Shown here piece after piece: positions 53,105-62,943 of a stretch of 64,000 nucleotides of DNA (position 1 is its first letter; each line of letters begins with the position of its first letter). The position numbers were made by a program, and so were the translations under genes. Origin of the DNA: Chitinophagaceae bacterium BSSC1 (GTDB lineage: Bacteria; Bacteroidota; Bacteroidia; Chitinophagales; Chitinophagaceae); contig NKJC01000004.1 of the NCBI GenBank assembly GCA_002256435.1, forward strand, positions 1 through 64,000. The letters run 5' to 3'. The notes under the pieces were generated by a model, which saw only the letters and a list, made by a program, of their open reading frames with translations, did not search any database and had not been told where the DNA came from.

Positions 53105-55003
53105 ATGAAACATTGCTTGTTCCATATCCTATTCATTTTGCTTGCGCTGCAAGGGGCTGCACAATGCAGTGACAATGACCCTGGCCAAGTGGTTTATAAA
53201 GAAACATTTGGGGGCAATTTTAGCACAGGCAATTTTGGGTCTGCTCCAACAGCTTTTAATACCAGTTATACTTTCAAAAGCAGTGGAAGTATTGCCGTTG
53301 GTGAATTTGGCATTAGAAAAGCCAGACCCAATATCAATAATTGGGTAGAAGGTGCTGACCATACTGGCAATGGTGGATTTATGATGATGGTTCGGTCCAA
53401 TACTGCCAATCCTGTTTTTTTTGAAAAAGACATTTCCAACAATTGCACCATTCAAACACAAGCCATTTGTTTTTGGTATGCCAGTTTAAATGCAAAAGGA
53501 TCTGCCAGAGAAGTACAAATCAAATTAACGGTAACAGACTTGAATACCAACCAAGTGATTGCTTCACAGGAAACACCGGTTTTGAAAAATGAAGATTCCT
53601 TGGTTTGGTCCAACTTGTCCATGGCCTATCAAATACCTGTATCACCCAAGGGCGTGCGTGTAAGTTTATCCTTGTCTTCTACCACTCCCGTACCTGATGA
53701 TTTTGCCATTGATGATATCCGGATTGTCAATACCAATGCGCTGTCAATCATTTCCAGTTTTTTTCTCAACATCAATAATGCACCTATTTATACCTATCCT
53801 TTTTATGTATGTAGAGACGCACAGGCGGCATTTACTATTAAGGATTTGAGCCCAGCACAAATGCAGGGCAAAATGTTTCAATGGCAAAGACTCAAGGAAG
53901 ATTTTACGTATGAAGATATTCCTGGTGCCAATCAACCAAGTTATGTAATTAGTACTGCACAAAGAGATGATTCAAGATTTTACCAATTGCGCATGGCTGA
54001 TTCAGGTAATATTTACAATGCTTCCTGCTATACCATTTCCTATCCCATTGGATTAAGGGTAGATCCTCAACCCGTGATTGTGAGCAATGGTCCCATTTGT
54101 GAAGGCCAAGATTTAGAACTATCCATCACTGAAGGAACAACAGCTTATTGGATAGGTCCCAATGGATATACCAATACAGGAAATAGGATTCGCATCCCCA
54201 AAGCAACCCCAGCAGCTTCCGGCAAATACATTGCTCAGACTGTATTTAGTCCAGGATGTAGCCAAACTGTTGATACCAGTTTGGTGGTTACCGTAAATCC
54301 AAATCCTATTCAATTGAAACTGCCTACAGATACGGCATTTTGTAAGGGAAAAACCTTGTTGTTGAATGCAGGTGATCCGTTGGTTAATTACAAATGGTCA
54401 ACTGGCGATACGCTTAATAGACTACTAGTTTCAAAAGAAGGGGTTTATGATTTGTATGCTTATAAAGATGGTTGTTATAAACAGACATCAGTGAATGTAA
54501 GTTCTATAGATGCGCCAACTATCAAAGCATTGAATGATACCAGTATTTGTTTGGGAGATAGTCTTACCATGATACCTGAAACCCAATTTGCCACCAGCTT
54601 CAAATGGAATAATGGTTTGCAAAAGCCTCAAATCAAAATTGGAAAATCAGGCTTTTATCAATTACAAGTATCCAATCTTTGTGGTGCTGCCAATGCCTCT
54701 TTTAAAGTAGAAACTGGAACCTGTTTTGGTGAACTACTCATACCCAATGCATTTACACCAAATAGAGATGGGTTAAATGATATCTTTAAACCCAGTTTGA
54801 ATTTTAGCATTAGGCAATACAGAATGAATATCTACAATAGATGGGGGACAATTGTGTTTAGCAGCAATAATATGCGCAAAGGTTGGGACGGGATGGTAAA
54901 CCGTTTAGAGCAACCAGCTGGCACTTATATCTGGCAGGTGACTTATGTAAACAAAGACAATCAAAAAAAGGAGCAACAAGGCACTGTTTTGTTAATTAGA
55001 TAA
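53105..55003 (+). CDS. Secreted protein with Ig-like domains and T9SS type B sorting domain
   Basis: About 632 residues. Start is the ATG at 53105 (MKHCLFHILFILLALQGAAQ as signal peptide) or 53087. Several beta-sandwich/Ig-like repeats (about 230-540) follow an N-terminal region. The C-terminal gliding-type domain (about 550-632) has PNAFTPNRDGLNDIFKP, YNRWGTIVFSS, GWDGMVN, QPAGTYIWQV and ends in VLLIR. This is the type B T9SS signal, so it is secreted and attached at or released from the surface, possibly as an adhesin. Stop is 1 base from the convergent gene. Confidence 0.88.
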   Translation: MKHCLFHILFILLALQGAAQCSDNDPGQVVYKETFGGNFSTGNFGSAPTAFNTSYTFKSSGSIAVGEFGIRKARPNINNWVEGADHTGNGGFMMMVRSNTANPVFFEKDISNNCTIQTQAICFWYASLNAKGSAREVQIKLTVTDLNTNQVIASQETPVLKNEDSLVWSNLSMAYQIPVSPKGVRVSLSLSSTTPVPDDFAIDDIRIVNTNALSIISSFFLNINNAPIYTYPFYVCRDAQAAFTIKDLSPAQMQGKMFQWQRLKEDFTYEDIPGANQPSYVISTAQRDDSRFYQLRMADSGNIYNASCYTISYPIGLRVDPQPVIVSNGPICEGQDLELSITEGTTAYWIGPNGYTNTGNRIRIPKATPAASGKYIAQTVFSPGCSQTVDTSLVVTVNPNPIQLKLPTDTAFCKGKTLLLNAGDPLVNYKWSTGDTLNRLLVSKEGVYDLYAYKDGCYKQTSVNVSSIDAPTIKALNDTSICLGDSLTMIPETQFATSFKWNNGLQKPQIKIGKSGFYQLQVSNLCGAANASFKVETGTCFGELLIPNAFTPNRDGLNDIFKPSLNFSIRQYRMNIYNRWGTIVFSSNNMRKGWDGMVNRLEQPAGTYIWQVTYVNKDNQKKEQQGTVLLIR

Positions 55004-55004
55004 T

Positions 55005-56060
55005 TTAAGCATTGCGTTTTCCTTGATGGTTCAAAACAATACTCAGGTAATTGGTTACACCCAACTCTTCCTGAATCATTTTTTCCCAGCTGGTGCGATA
55101 CTGTCTTTGCTGAGACTGATTTCCCAAGATCCAAATCACGGCTGTTTTTTTAAATATTTTTCTATTTGCTTCATGTGGTGCTTGGTACTGGTCAAGCATG
55201 TTTAAAAATTCCATGGCAGCAACTAGTTCGTGGGTGATGGGGTCTCCAGGATTAATATCATCAATGACTAATAAATCGCAATAGCGCCAAGACCAATCGC
55301 TACTACTAGTATCAAAAAAATCACTGTATAATTTGTTGGCCGTGGTGTACACACAGCAATGATGCTGTATAGACAATTCATTGGCAATGCCCACACCCAA
55401 ACTGCTCTTGCCCTGGTCTTTTGCGCCAAAGACCAATAAATGAGATTTGTTATTGATAGCCGATGCTACATAATCCTTTATCAAATTGGCCTGAGCAGGT
55501 TCCATAAAAAAGTTCCATTGACTCAAACGAAATTGAAAGGGATAAATGGCTTTTTGTTGGTAGATCTTGGTCAGGTACCAATACCTGCCAGGAAATACAA
55601 TTAATATGATGGCTAATAAAAGATTGGCCCAAACTGGAATAGCTGTTGGCTCATACATGTTGCCTGCTGAGAAAGCACCTAATATAAAAAACAAAACATC
55701 AGTAGCCGTATCATACCCCACATTCCACCAATTGGGTTCAAATACATATTTGCCATCAGGAACATAGACCAATTTACTAGCCGATTGTTTTTTCTTGATC
55801 AAGGGTCCTAGAAAATTATAGCATTCAAATAAGAACCAAAATAACGCAATGCTAATGGCAGACCATAAACCTGCATGTTTGCAATGCCATAAATGAGTAT
55901 ATGCATAATAGACCCAAATTGTAGGAAAAAATGCAAGGGAGAAATGCCCTAATTGATTGGCCAACCAGGAATAGGAGAGGGTAACTCCTCTATATGAATC
56001 CTTTCCAATCAGGTCAGCTTTTAACTGACTGAAAATGTCTTTCAGGGTTTGCTTTGCCAT
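55005..56060 (-). CDS. Membrane-anchored P-loop ATPase, DnaA/IstB-like
   Basis: 351 residues. Four predicted membrane helices (about 38-58, 64-84, 118-136, 140-160), then a soluble C-terminal ATPase domain (about 180-351): EPAQANLIKDYV, Walker A GAKDQGKS (212-219), SIQHHCCVYTTANKL, Walker B CDLLVIDDINPG (261-272), and GNQSQQRQYR near the end. The ATPase part resembles the DnaA/IstB/DnaC group of AAA+ proteins that load or remodel partners, but membrane anchoring is unusual. I recognise no named family. It has no co-oriented neighbour within its group. Confidence 0.7.
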   Translation of the reverse strand: MAKQTLKDIFSQLKADLIGKDSYRGVTLSYSWLANQLGHFSLAFFPTIWVYYAYTHLWHCKHAGLWSAISIALFWFLFECYNFLGPLIKKKQSASKLVYVPDGKYVFEPNWWNVGYDTATDVLFFILGAFSAGNMYEPTAIPVWANLLLAIILIVFPGRYWYLTKIYQQKAIYPFQFRLSQWNFFMEPAQANLIKDYVASAINNKSHLLVFGAKDQGKSSLGVGIANELSIQHHCCVYTTANKLYSDFFDTSSSDWSWRYCDLLVIDDINPGDPITHELVAAMEFLNMLDQYQAPHEANRKIFKKTAVIWILGNQSQQRQYRTSWEKMIQEELGVTNYLSIVLNHQGKRNA

Positions 56061-56243
56061 GCACTAGGGGTTGTGATATACAAGTTATTTATAATTTATG
56101 GAATGGCCAATCATTTTGAAATTATCTTTCAACAAGCGCTCAAAGGCTTTGGGAAATTCTTACATTGTTGCCTCAAAGAATGGATCAGCCTTAATGATCA
56201 AAGATTGAATTACCCAATTCGCAAAAGATTGAAACGCCATCAC

Positions 56244-57155
56244 ATGAAAAAAATAGTCATCCTTAGTCTTTTAATTTGCTCCCATATGAAAGTGAATGCC
56301 CAGCAGGAACAGGTTCCCTTATATGCTACAACTATCCCCAATAGCAAACCCGGACCCAATGAGGAAAAAGCCGAAGTAACCAATGGCATCCTGCGTTATA
56401 GTAAGATTAGCATACCCACTTACACTTTGTTTTTGCCAGCAAACCCCAGTCCTAAAAAATCAGCCGTGATTATTTTTCCTGGTGGCGGATATAGTATTAC
56501 AGCTTCACAACATGAGGGAATTGACGTAGCCAAAGTCTTCAATGAAATGGGTATTGCGGCTATCTTAATCAAGTATCGGATTCCAAGTGATGCAACCATG
56601 GTAGATAAAAGCATTGGACCCTTGCAAGACGCACAGCAAGCCATGTTGTTAACCAGGGAAAACGCCAGTAAATGGGGAATTGATCCCACCAAAATTGGGA
56701 TCATCGGTTTTTCTGCTGGTGGACACTTGGCCTCTACTCTTGGTACACATTTTACCAATTCATTGGTACCCAATGCAGCCAATACCAGTCTGAGACCTGA
56801 TTTTATGATCCTAGGATATCCTGTAATTAGCTTCCAAGATTCTATTTGTCATATGGGGTCAAGGAATAATTTAATTGGTAAAACACCCACCAAGGCTCAG
56901 ATTGATTATTACAGCAATGAATTGCAAGTAACCAAGGAAACACCGCCCACTTTTTTAGTACACGCCACAGACGATGGTGGAGTTAAAGTAGAGAACAGTA
57001 TTCGTTTTTATCAAGCCTTGGTGAGTAATAAAATCAAAACAGAAATGCATCTCTACCAAAGTGGCGGTCATGGTTTTGGATTGAACAATAAAACCACCAA
57101 AGACAATTGGATGGAGCGTTGTAAGAATTGGTTAATGGCCAATGGTTGGCTATAA
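56244..57155 (+). CDS. Exported alpha/beta-hydrolase (BD-FAE / acetyl-esterase-like)
   Basis: About 303 residues from the ATG at 56244, with signal peptide MKKIVILSLLICSHMKVNA; a longer frame from 56049 lacks support. Motifs: oxyanion-hole VIIFPGGGYS, nucleophile GFSAGG (Ser about 150), HATDDGGVKVENS (Asp) and SGGHGFG (His). It resembles carbohydrate acetyl-esterases and BD-FAE enzymes. Bases 56061-56243 show no gene or clear promoter. Confidence 0.87.
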   Translation: MKKIVILSLLICSHMKVNAQQEQVPLYATTIPNSKPGPNEEKAEVTNGILRYSKISIPTYTLFLPANPSPKKSAVIIFPGGGYSITASQHEGIDVAKVFNEMGIAAILIKYRIPSDATMVDKSIGPLQDAQQAMLLTRENASKWGIDPTKIGIIGFSAGGHLASTLGTHFTNSLVPNAANTSLRPDFMILGYPVISFQDSICHMGSRNNLIGKTPTKAQIDYYSNELQVTKETPPTFLVHATDDGGVKVENSIRFYQALVSNKIKTEMHLYQSGGHGFGLNNKTTKDNWMERCKNWLMANGWL

Positions 57156-57183
57156 TAGTTAACATTTATTCAAACAAATGCAT

Positions 57184-57215
57184 AAAAAAAGCGCAACCAT
57201 GGTTGCGCTTTTTTA
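57184..57215. terminator. Bidirectional terminator
   Basis: The perfect palindrome GCGCAACCATGGTTGCGC (57191-57208), between A and T runs, lies between the convergent esterase and GH20 genes. Confidence 0.93.
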
Positions 57216-57248
57216 TTTGTAATAATCTATTTAAAGGTACTTAATGCG

Positions 57249-59150
57249 TTATTTTTTCTCCGCCCTTTTCTTTAATTCAGTTACAGGAAGATTAATCTGT
57301 CTGCCAATCTGTTTGCCATTTCTATAACTGATGATTCTAACAGTTTGTACATCATCTGTAAGTGTAACTGCTTTGCTATACTTGGGATAATAATTATCAG
57401 GAGCAGATTCATCAATAGAATAAAAATGTTCCACGCCTTCAATTTCTGAGTCAATATGCAACACCAAATTGCCTTTCTCATCTTTAGATGCAGTTACTAT
57501 GGCGTCATAAACAGATTTGGCATAACGGTCACCAGAAAGATCCCAACGGTCAAACTGGTTTTCTACACGTTTGAAAAATCCATTCCATTCTTTTTTCTCT
57601 TTGGGAGACCAAACAGACTCGGCAATAGCTAAAGCACGTGGCCACATCATGTATTGTTGGTAGCGATAATTGGCTATTTGTTCAGACCACATATTGGCTT
57701 GACCACCCAATACATATTTGGGGTCCATCCCTTCTTGTACGGGATCAAATTGATAACTCTTGTTTAAACGAAGAGAAGCATATACAGGACCTTCTAAACT
57801 AGGCTCACCTTGTACATAATCAACATAGGTAAAAGTGGTAGGAGACATGACTACATTGTGTTTGCTCTTGGCGGCTTCAATGCCCCCCTTCACGCCACGC
57901 CAGCTCATCACATTAGCAGTTGGGGAAACACCACCTTCTAAAATTTCATCCCAACCAATCATTTTCTTACCCTTTGATTGAATAATTTTTTCAACCCTTT
58001 TTACAAAATAGCCTTCTACTTCATTCATGGTTTTGAGTCCTTCTTTGGCCATTAAAGCCTTGATTTCAGGACTTTTTTCCCAGAAATTTTTAGCACATTC
58101 GTCACCACCCATATGAATGTATTCAAAAGGGAAAAGTTGGGCTACTTCAGTCATTACTTTGTCAATGAATTCATAGGAAAACTCATTGGCAGGGCTAATA
58201 CTATTATCAACAATGGCCGCAAAACCACCTGCAAACCAATTCATAAAAGGAATGCCTTGATAAACTTTGTGTTCACCAGGGGTGGCAGATAATTGCGGAT
58301 ATGCTGCAACGGCCGCCAAGCTATGACCAGGTACATCAATCTCAGGCAAGATGGTTACATATCTTTCATTGGCATATTGCACCAATTCTTTAATGTCTTC
58401 ATGGGTATAGAAACCGCCATAAGTCTTTGGTTCACTGTCATCAGCTGCTTTGGGTGAATTAGACCATTTACCATTGCGTTCAATGCGCCAGGCACCTACT
58501 GAAGTCAATTTTGGAAGTGATTTAATTTCAATTCTCCAACCCTCATCATCCGTTAAGTGCAAATGCAAAAGATTGAATTTGAAACGGACCATATCGTCCA
58601 TAAACTTTTTTACTTCTGCCTTGGTAAAGAAATGACGGCTTACGTCTAGCATTAATCCCCTCCATCCAAACCTTGGTTGATCATCAATGCTTACACAGGG
58701 AATGGTCCAAGTTTTATTGGGCTGAACTTTGTTACTAACAATTTCATTTGGCAATAATTGCAATAGGGTTTGCATACCATAAAACAAACCAGCTGCTTGG
58801 TTAGCACTAATGGTGACGTTTTTTTCAGTGACTTTTAATTGATAGCCTTCTGTTCCAAGATTGGTATTGGGTTTAGTCAATAACTGTAATCGTATCCCCG
58901 TTTCTTGCAAAGAGGGGTTGATAGCCAATTTAAATCCAGTAGACTGAGACAAATGTTGGGCTAATTGTTGGGCTACTTGTTTGGCTGCGTCTTGATTTGA
59001 GACACTAATGCCTACTTGGTTGTTTAGTACAAATTTTCCCGATTGACTGATCAAAGAAGCAGGAATGGGAATAATAGCAGGAGACTTTGTCTGTGCTATG
59101 CTTACAGAAAGACTAAAGGCCGCAAGTGCAGCAAGAATGGTTTTTTTCAT
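57249..59150 (-). CDS. Exported beta-N-acetylhexosaminidase (GH20)
   Basis: 633 residues. Signal peptide MKKTILAALAAFSLSVSIAQ. An N-terminal GH20b domain (about 22-150) is followed by the catalytic barrel: LDVSRHFFTKAEVKKFMDD, LHLHLTDDEGWRIE and the catalytic Asp-Glu pair in HMGGDECAKNFW (about 346-349). It removes terminal GlcNAc/GalNAc from chitin oligomers, glycans or peptidoglycan fragments using substrate-assisted catalysis. TAACTTTTG on the minus strand (59182-59174) is a possible -7 box. Confidence 0.94.
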   Translation of the reverse strand: MKKTILAALAAFSLSVSIAQTKSPAIIPIPASLISQSGKFVLNNQVGISVSNQDAAKQVAQQLAQHLSQSTGFKLAINPSLQETGIRLQLLTKPNTNLGTEGYQLKVTEKNVTISANQAAGLFYGMQTLLQLLPNEIVSNKVQPNKTWTIPCVSIDDQPRFGWRGLMLDVSRHFFTKAEVKKFMDDMVRFKFNLLHLHLTDDEGWRIEIKSLPKLTSVGAWRIERNGKWSNSPKAADDSEPKTYGGFYTHEDIKELVQYANERYVTILPEIDVPGHSLAAVAAYPQLSATPGEHKVYQGIPFMNWFAGGFAAIVDNSISPANEFSYEFIDKVMTEVAQLFPFEYIHMGGDECAKNFWEKSPEIKALMAKEGLKTMNEVEGYFVKRVEKIIQSKGKKMIGWDEILEGGVSPTANVMSWRGVKGGIEAAKSKHNVVMSPTTFTYVDYVQGEPSLEGPVYASLRLNKSYQFDPVQEGMDPKYVLGGQANMWSEQIANYRYQQYMMWPRALAIAESVWSPKEKKEWNGFFKRVENQFDRWDLSGDRYAKSVYDAIVTASKDEKGNLVLHIDSEIEGVEHFYSIDESAPDNYYPKYSKAVTLTDDVQTVRIISYRNGKQIGRQINLPVTELKKRAEKK

Positions 59151-59204
59151 ATGTTGAGTTGAGCAATTAGGGCCAAAAGTTACGCAGAATTGACCATCTA
59201 AATA

Positions 59205-59242
59205 GCTGAAAACAAAAAAAGCATTCCAAAGAATGCTTTTTA
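59205..59242 (-). terminator. Terminator between the GLPGLI and GH20 genes
   Basis: GCATTC-CAAA-GAATGC (59221-59236) has A and T runs on its sides. Read on the minus strand it ends the TonB-receptor/GLPGLI transcript. Confidence 0.85.
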
Positions 59243-59298
59243 AGATTTTGATTGTTTGGTTCTAACTCAGTAAAATGAATAACCAATTTGTTGGGTAG

Positions 59299-60039
59299 CT
59301 ATAAAGATGCCGTCCAAATGCGTCTATGTCCTTCTTTGCCCCATTCTTTCATGCCCTTCTTTAATTCAGTATACAACTGATTCCAATTGACTTTTTTGCC
59401 TTTTTGTGTGGGAGACAATTGAGCAGGAGTGGGGTCTACCAATTCTAATTTGGTAGCAAACCAAGTGGTGTATAATCTGGGAATGGCCAATCCAAGAATC
59501 ATACCTGGCAGGCCTCCAAAACTTTCTGGTCCAGCACTCACACTAATCTGGTCTGTATAAAAAGCCACAACCACTACAGAATCACAGATTTTGGTTACTG
59601 CTTTTTTGCATTCAAATCCAGCTATATCACGAGTTTCACTGGTAATCTTCCATTCCAAATTGCGCAAGCTGTCTTTGATCACATAGGTGTTTTCAAAGAT
59701 TTCTCTTTGAGCTGTAACGCTATTGCCGGCTAGATCATTGACAACATTGTCCGTTTCAGAAGGCTTTGTGCCCCACATATATTTGTTGTCTGTGTTTTCC
59801 TTGGCTAATTTATAAATGCTCTTGGTCTCATTAAAACGCAGTTCATACACATCAGTAACCAACCTTGGCATAGTTTTCATTAACTCTTTCATCCATTCAT
59901 TCTCTGATTCATTTTCCTCAAAGGGTTTGAACTGATTCAATTTTCTCTCGTATTCAATTCGGCCCTTGGTAATAAACTGGGTCTGTGCATTAGCCAGTAA
60001 ACAAATGAATAGACTAAGGATACTCAATATTTGTTTCAT
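59299..60039 (-). CDS. GLPGLI family exported protein
   Basis: 246 residues. Signal peptide MKQILSILSLFICLLANAQ, then a beta-rich domain with the name-giving motif GLPGMILGL (about 183-191). Family members occur only in Bacteroidota, generally next to an outer-membrane beta-barrel protein, as here (the barrel gene lies 10 bases upstream). Their role is unknown; a chaperone or partner of the barrel is a reasonable guess. Confidence 0.92.
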   Translation of the reverse strand: MKQILSILSLFICLLANAQTQFITKGRIEYERKLNQFKPFEENESENEWMKELMKTMPRLVTDVYELRFNETKSIYKLAKENTDNKYMWGTKPSETDNVVNDLAGNSVTAQREIFENTYVIKDSLRNLEWKITSETRDIAGFECKKAVTKICDSVVVVAFYTDQISVSAGPESFGGLPGMILGLAIPRLYTTWFATKLELVDPTPAQLSPTQKGKKVNWNQLYTELKKGMKEWGKEGHRRIWTASL

Positions 60040-60049
60040 AATATATTAT

Positions 60050-62821
60050 TTAGAAGCCCATGTTAGAAGGCTTGCCGTTTTTTGAAAAATTATAAACAAG
60101 AGACAACATAAAATAGCGTTGAATATTTTGGCTAGTAGTCTCGGTAATAAAGTTGCTGCTGATATTTCTATTGATTCCTAGGTTCTGATTAAAAATATCG
60201 TTCACGTATAACTTGGTTTCCCACTTTTCATCTTTTCCAAGGACTTTGCGCAAAGTAGTATTGACCAAGTACACATTATTTACGCCCGCAAAATCAGCTG
60301 TCTTTTGATAAAGGTTAAAGTCTGCATTCCAACTCCAGTAGAATTTCTGTTTTTTAAACCTAAACTCAATATTTGTATTATAAGTATAAGACCAGTAATT
60401 GGTAGCCACATCCGGTCTAATGGAAGAAAGAGAATGGTTGTAATTGGCATCAAAATTCATCCAGAAATTGATCTTTTTATCGGCCCAATACCCCATGTTC
60501 ACACTAATATTGGTGGCGGTGTTCCTGGTTTCATTGCGTTTGCCATTTACATAGTTCACGTATCTATTGATTCTAGGACCCGCGTCAATATTGAAGTTTA
60601 GCGATGGGATAATGTCAAAGCCATAACCCAAACTTCCTCTTAAATTAAAATTGCCATCTACGTTAATGGATTGATTCACGCGTCTACCCAAAGAATCCAC
60701 AAAACTATTATTAGAAATGGCTTGGTCTGTAGAAGTGTAGTTTACATTAAAAAAGATGCTCCTACTTTTTAGAACTTTATAATCTGATGCACGCAAGTTT
60801 AGATTATGTACAAATGATTGTTTCAGGTTGGGATTACCAATAGTAATATTTAGGGGGTCTGTATTATCTATTAAGGGTTGAATCTGCGTTAACGTTGGGT
60901 TCTTGGTGGATCCGTTATAAGAAAAAGAGAATCTTCTTTGTTGCTTTGGCGTAAAGTTCAAACTTACAGCAGGTAGGAAATTGTTGAAATTGATGTCTTG
61001 ATTTTTACCTTTTCTTACATCGTTCATTCTATAATTGACTGTTCCAAATCCTGTACCAATAGCAAAATTGAATTTCTTCACATTGTAACGAACATTAAAA
61101 GCACCAGTATGACCAAGGGTATTGAAAATAAAATGGTTGCTCAAACTATCACTCAATACATCATACTTGCCATTGCTAGATTTGTTAAAAGTATTGCGTT
61201 CAGCGTCATTGGTGTTAATACTCAATTTGTAGTTCAAAATCAAGAAAGTATTTTTCCAAAGAGGTTCTGTATAAGAAGCCGTAGTATTTACACTAGATCC
61301 AGTTTGCTTATTTACTTTGCGTTGGTCAATATTGTCAAGCCTGATTAATAATCCGGTCTTGTCATAGAAACTATTCTTGGCCAATAAGAATCCATTTTCT
61401 TCTCTATCTGTAAAGCTTAAATCGGTGTTGAGAGAAATGGTCCTACCTTTTTTCTTAAATTTTTTGCGCCAGAAAATAGAACTAGTCAAATTTTTATTGT
61501 CTTCCACATTATTGGTAGTTCTATCACTTTCATTGATCAATTTTTTGTCTGAACTAATGGATTGCCCCAAGTAATTACTAAGTCCAGAACTCTTGGTATC
61601 ACTGGCTTTGATGGTCACTTTTAAGGAACTACTGCTGTCAATATTCCAATCATAAATACTGCTTAATCTATTCCTGGTACGCTCGTTGGCTTGTGATTGA
61701 TTGGTGGTATTGGTAAAGCTTGTATCAGGTAAGATGTTTTCAGTAACGCTGGTAGTCTTACCCGTTACTTTTAAATTATTGTATTGAAAAGCGTTATTCA
61801 GTGCATGTTTGTCCTTATTCCATTTATTGCTGTACAACAAACCACCCGTGGTACTATTGGGTAGACCCTGACCCCAACTAAATTCGTCTCCACTCCAATT
61901 AATGCTAATCCCACCATCATCACTTATTTCTGTAGTGGTATTTGGGTCACCTGCATAGTTACGGTTCTCATCCCAACTTAAAGTTTCAAACTTGGTATTA
62001 TCGGTACTAAGATAACCCGCTATTTTACGCTTGCCTTTGAAGGCATTGGCCAAGGCTTTACCACTGCGATATTGGTCAAAATTGGTACCCGCTTCAACCT
62101 TTCCAAAGAATCCTTTTTTCTTGTCTTCTTTTAATTGCAGGTTAATGGTTTTTTGTTTTTGACCATCGTCAATACCAGTGAAGACCGCTTGGTCCGATTT
62201 TTTATCAAAGACCTGAACCTTGTCAATTGCATCTGCTCGCAGGTTCTTGGTTACAACAGCGGGGTCATCACTAAAGAACTCTTCACCGTCTACCAAGATC
62301 TTACTAACTTTTTCACCCTGTGTGCTAATTTCTCCCTTGCTATTTACTTGAATGCCGGGCATTTTTTTCAAGAGTTCTTGTACGTCAGCATTGGGGCCTA
62401 CATGAAAACTATCGGCGCGGTATTCGGTGGTATCACCTTTTACACGAATAGCAGAAATGCGTTGCTTTACAATCACTTCTTGTAAAAGCGTAGCCCTGGT
62501 AATGAGTGGGATCATTCCAAGGGTTTTATCGGCCCCAGCCTCCATACTAATTTGGTCTACATATTCTGCATAGTTGGGGTAGGAGACCATGAGCAAGTAT
62601 TTACCCGTGGGCACTTGCTTTAATTCAAAGCTTCCCTTGTCATTGGTTCTAACAAATTTCACCAAGACAGAATCCTTTGGTCTTAATATGGAGACCACCG
62701 CATTAGAAAGATTTTGTTTGTTGAGTGTGTCTGTAATGGTTCCTTTAATGCTAGATGTTTGGGCTTGAGCTTGGCTATAAGCCACAAATAGGCATAGGAA
62801 AAAGAGCAGGTTTCTGATCAT
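60050..62821 (-). CDS. TonB-dependent outer-membrane beta-barrel protein (CarboxypepD_reg-like N-terminus)
   Basis: About 923 residues from the ATG at 62821 (signal peptide MIRNLLFFLCLFVAYSQAQAQ); the frame reaches 62881 but with a poor N-terminus. A carboxypeptidase regulatory-like domain (about 25-105) is followed by a plug (about 125-210, KKMPGIQVNSKGEIS and ILVDGEEFFSDDP) and a large barrel of the OMP_b-brl_3 type, ending GKPSNMGF. It is not a SusC type: no SusD is nearby, and the GLPGLI gene is its operon partner. Substrate is unknown. Confidence 0.9.
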   Translation of the reverse strand: MIRNLLFFLCLFVAYSQAQAQTSSIKGTITDTLNKQNLSNAVVSILRPKDSVLVKFVRTNDKGSFELKQVPTGKYLLMVSYPNYAEYVDQISMEAGADKTLGMIPLITRATLLQEVIVKQRISAIRVKGDTTEYRADSFHVGPNADVQELLKKMPGIQVNSKGEISTQGEKVSKILVDGEEFFSDDPAVVTKNLRADAIDKVQVFDKKSDQAVFTGIDDGQKQKTINLQLKEDKKKGFFGKVEAGTNFDQYRSGKALANAFKGKRKIAGYLSTDNTKFETLSWDENRNYAGDPNTTTEISDDGGISINWSGDEFSWGQGLPNSTTGGLLYSNKWNKDKHALNNAFQYNNLKVTGKTTSVTENILPDTSFTNTTNQSQANERTRNRLSSIYDWNIDSSSSLKVTIKASDTKSSGLSNYLGQSISSDKKLINESDRTTNNVEDNKNLTSSIFWRKKFKKKGRTISLNTDLSFTDREENGFLLAKNSFYDKTGLLIRLDNIDQRKVNKQTGSSVNTTASYTEPLWKNTFLILNYKLSINTNDAERNTFNKSSNGKYDVLSDSLSNHFIFNTLGHTGAFNVRYNVKKFNFAIGTGFGTVNYRMNDVRKGKNQDINFNNFLPAVSLNFTPKQQRRFSFSYNGSTKNPTLTQIQPLIDNTDPLNITIGNPNLKQSFVHNLNLRASDYKVLKSRSIFFNVNYTSTDQAISNNSFVDSLGRRVNQSINVDGNFNLRGSLGYGFDIIPSLNFNIDAGPRINRYVNYVNGKRNETRNTATNISVNMGYWADKKINFWMNFDANYNHSLSSIRPDVATNYWSYTYNTNIEFRFKKQKFYWSWNADFNLYQKTADFAGVNNVYLVNTTLRKVLGKDEKWETKLYVNDIFNQNLGINRNISSNFITETTSQNIQRYFMLSLVYNFSKNGKPSNMGF

Positions 62822-62882
62822 TGGGGCAGTTGTTAAGGTATTGGATGCAATTGGCTGCAAAATCCATAAATTGTGTAACATT

Positions 62883-62898
62883 AACTAAATGTTTAGTT
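62883..62898. promoter_or_regulatory. Operator-like palindrome between the TonB-receptor operon and glgB
   Basis: AACTAAA-TG-TTTAGTT, perfect 7-base arms around a 2-base centre, typical of TetR-type operators. It covers the expected -33 positions of both divergent promoters: GGATTTTG on the minus strand (62865-62858) and TTG 62897-62899 with CTTATTTG 62922-62929 on the plus strand. Confidence 0.55.
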
Positions 62899-62943
62899 GT
62901 AAACTTGTGTTAAAGAATTTTCTTATTTGATAATCAGTGATCT

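Noticed and set aside
57191..57208. Perfect 18-base palindrome considered as an operator or recombination site
   Set aside because: It is flanked by A and T runs between convergent genes, so a bidirectional terminator explains it fully.
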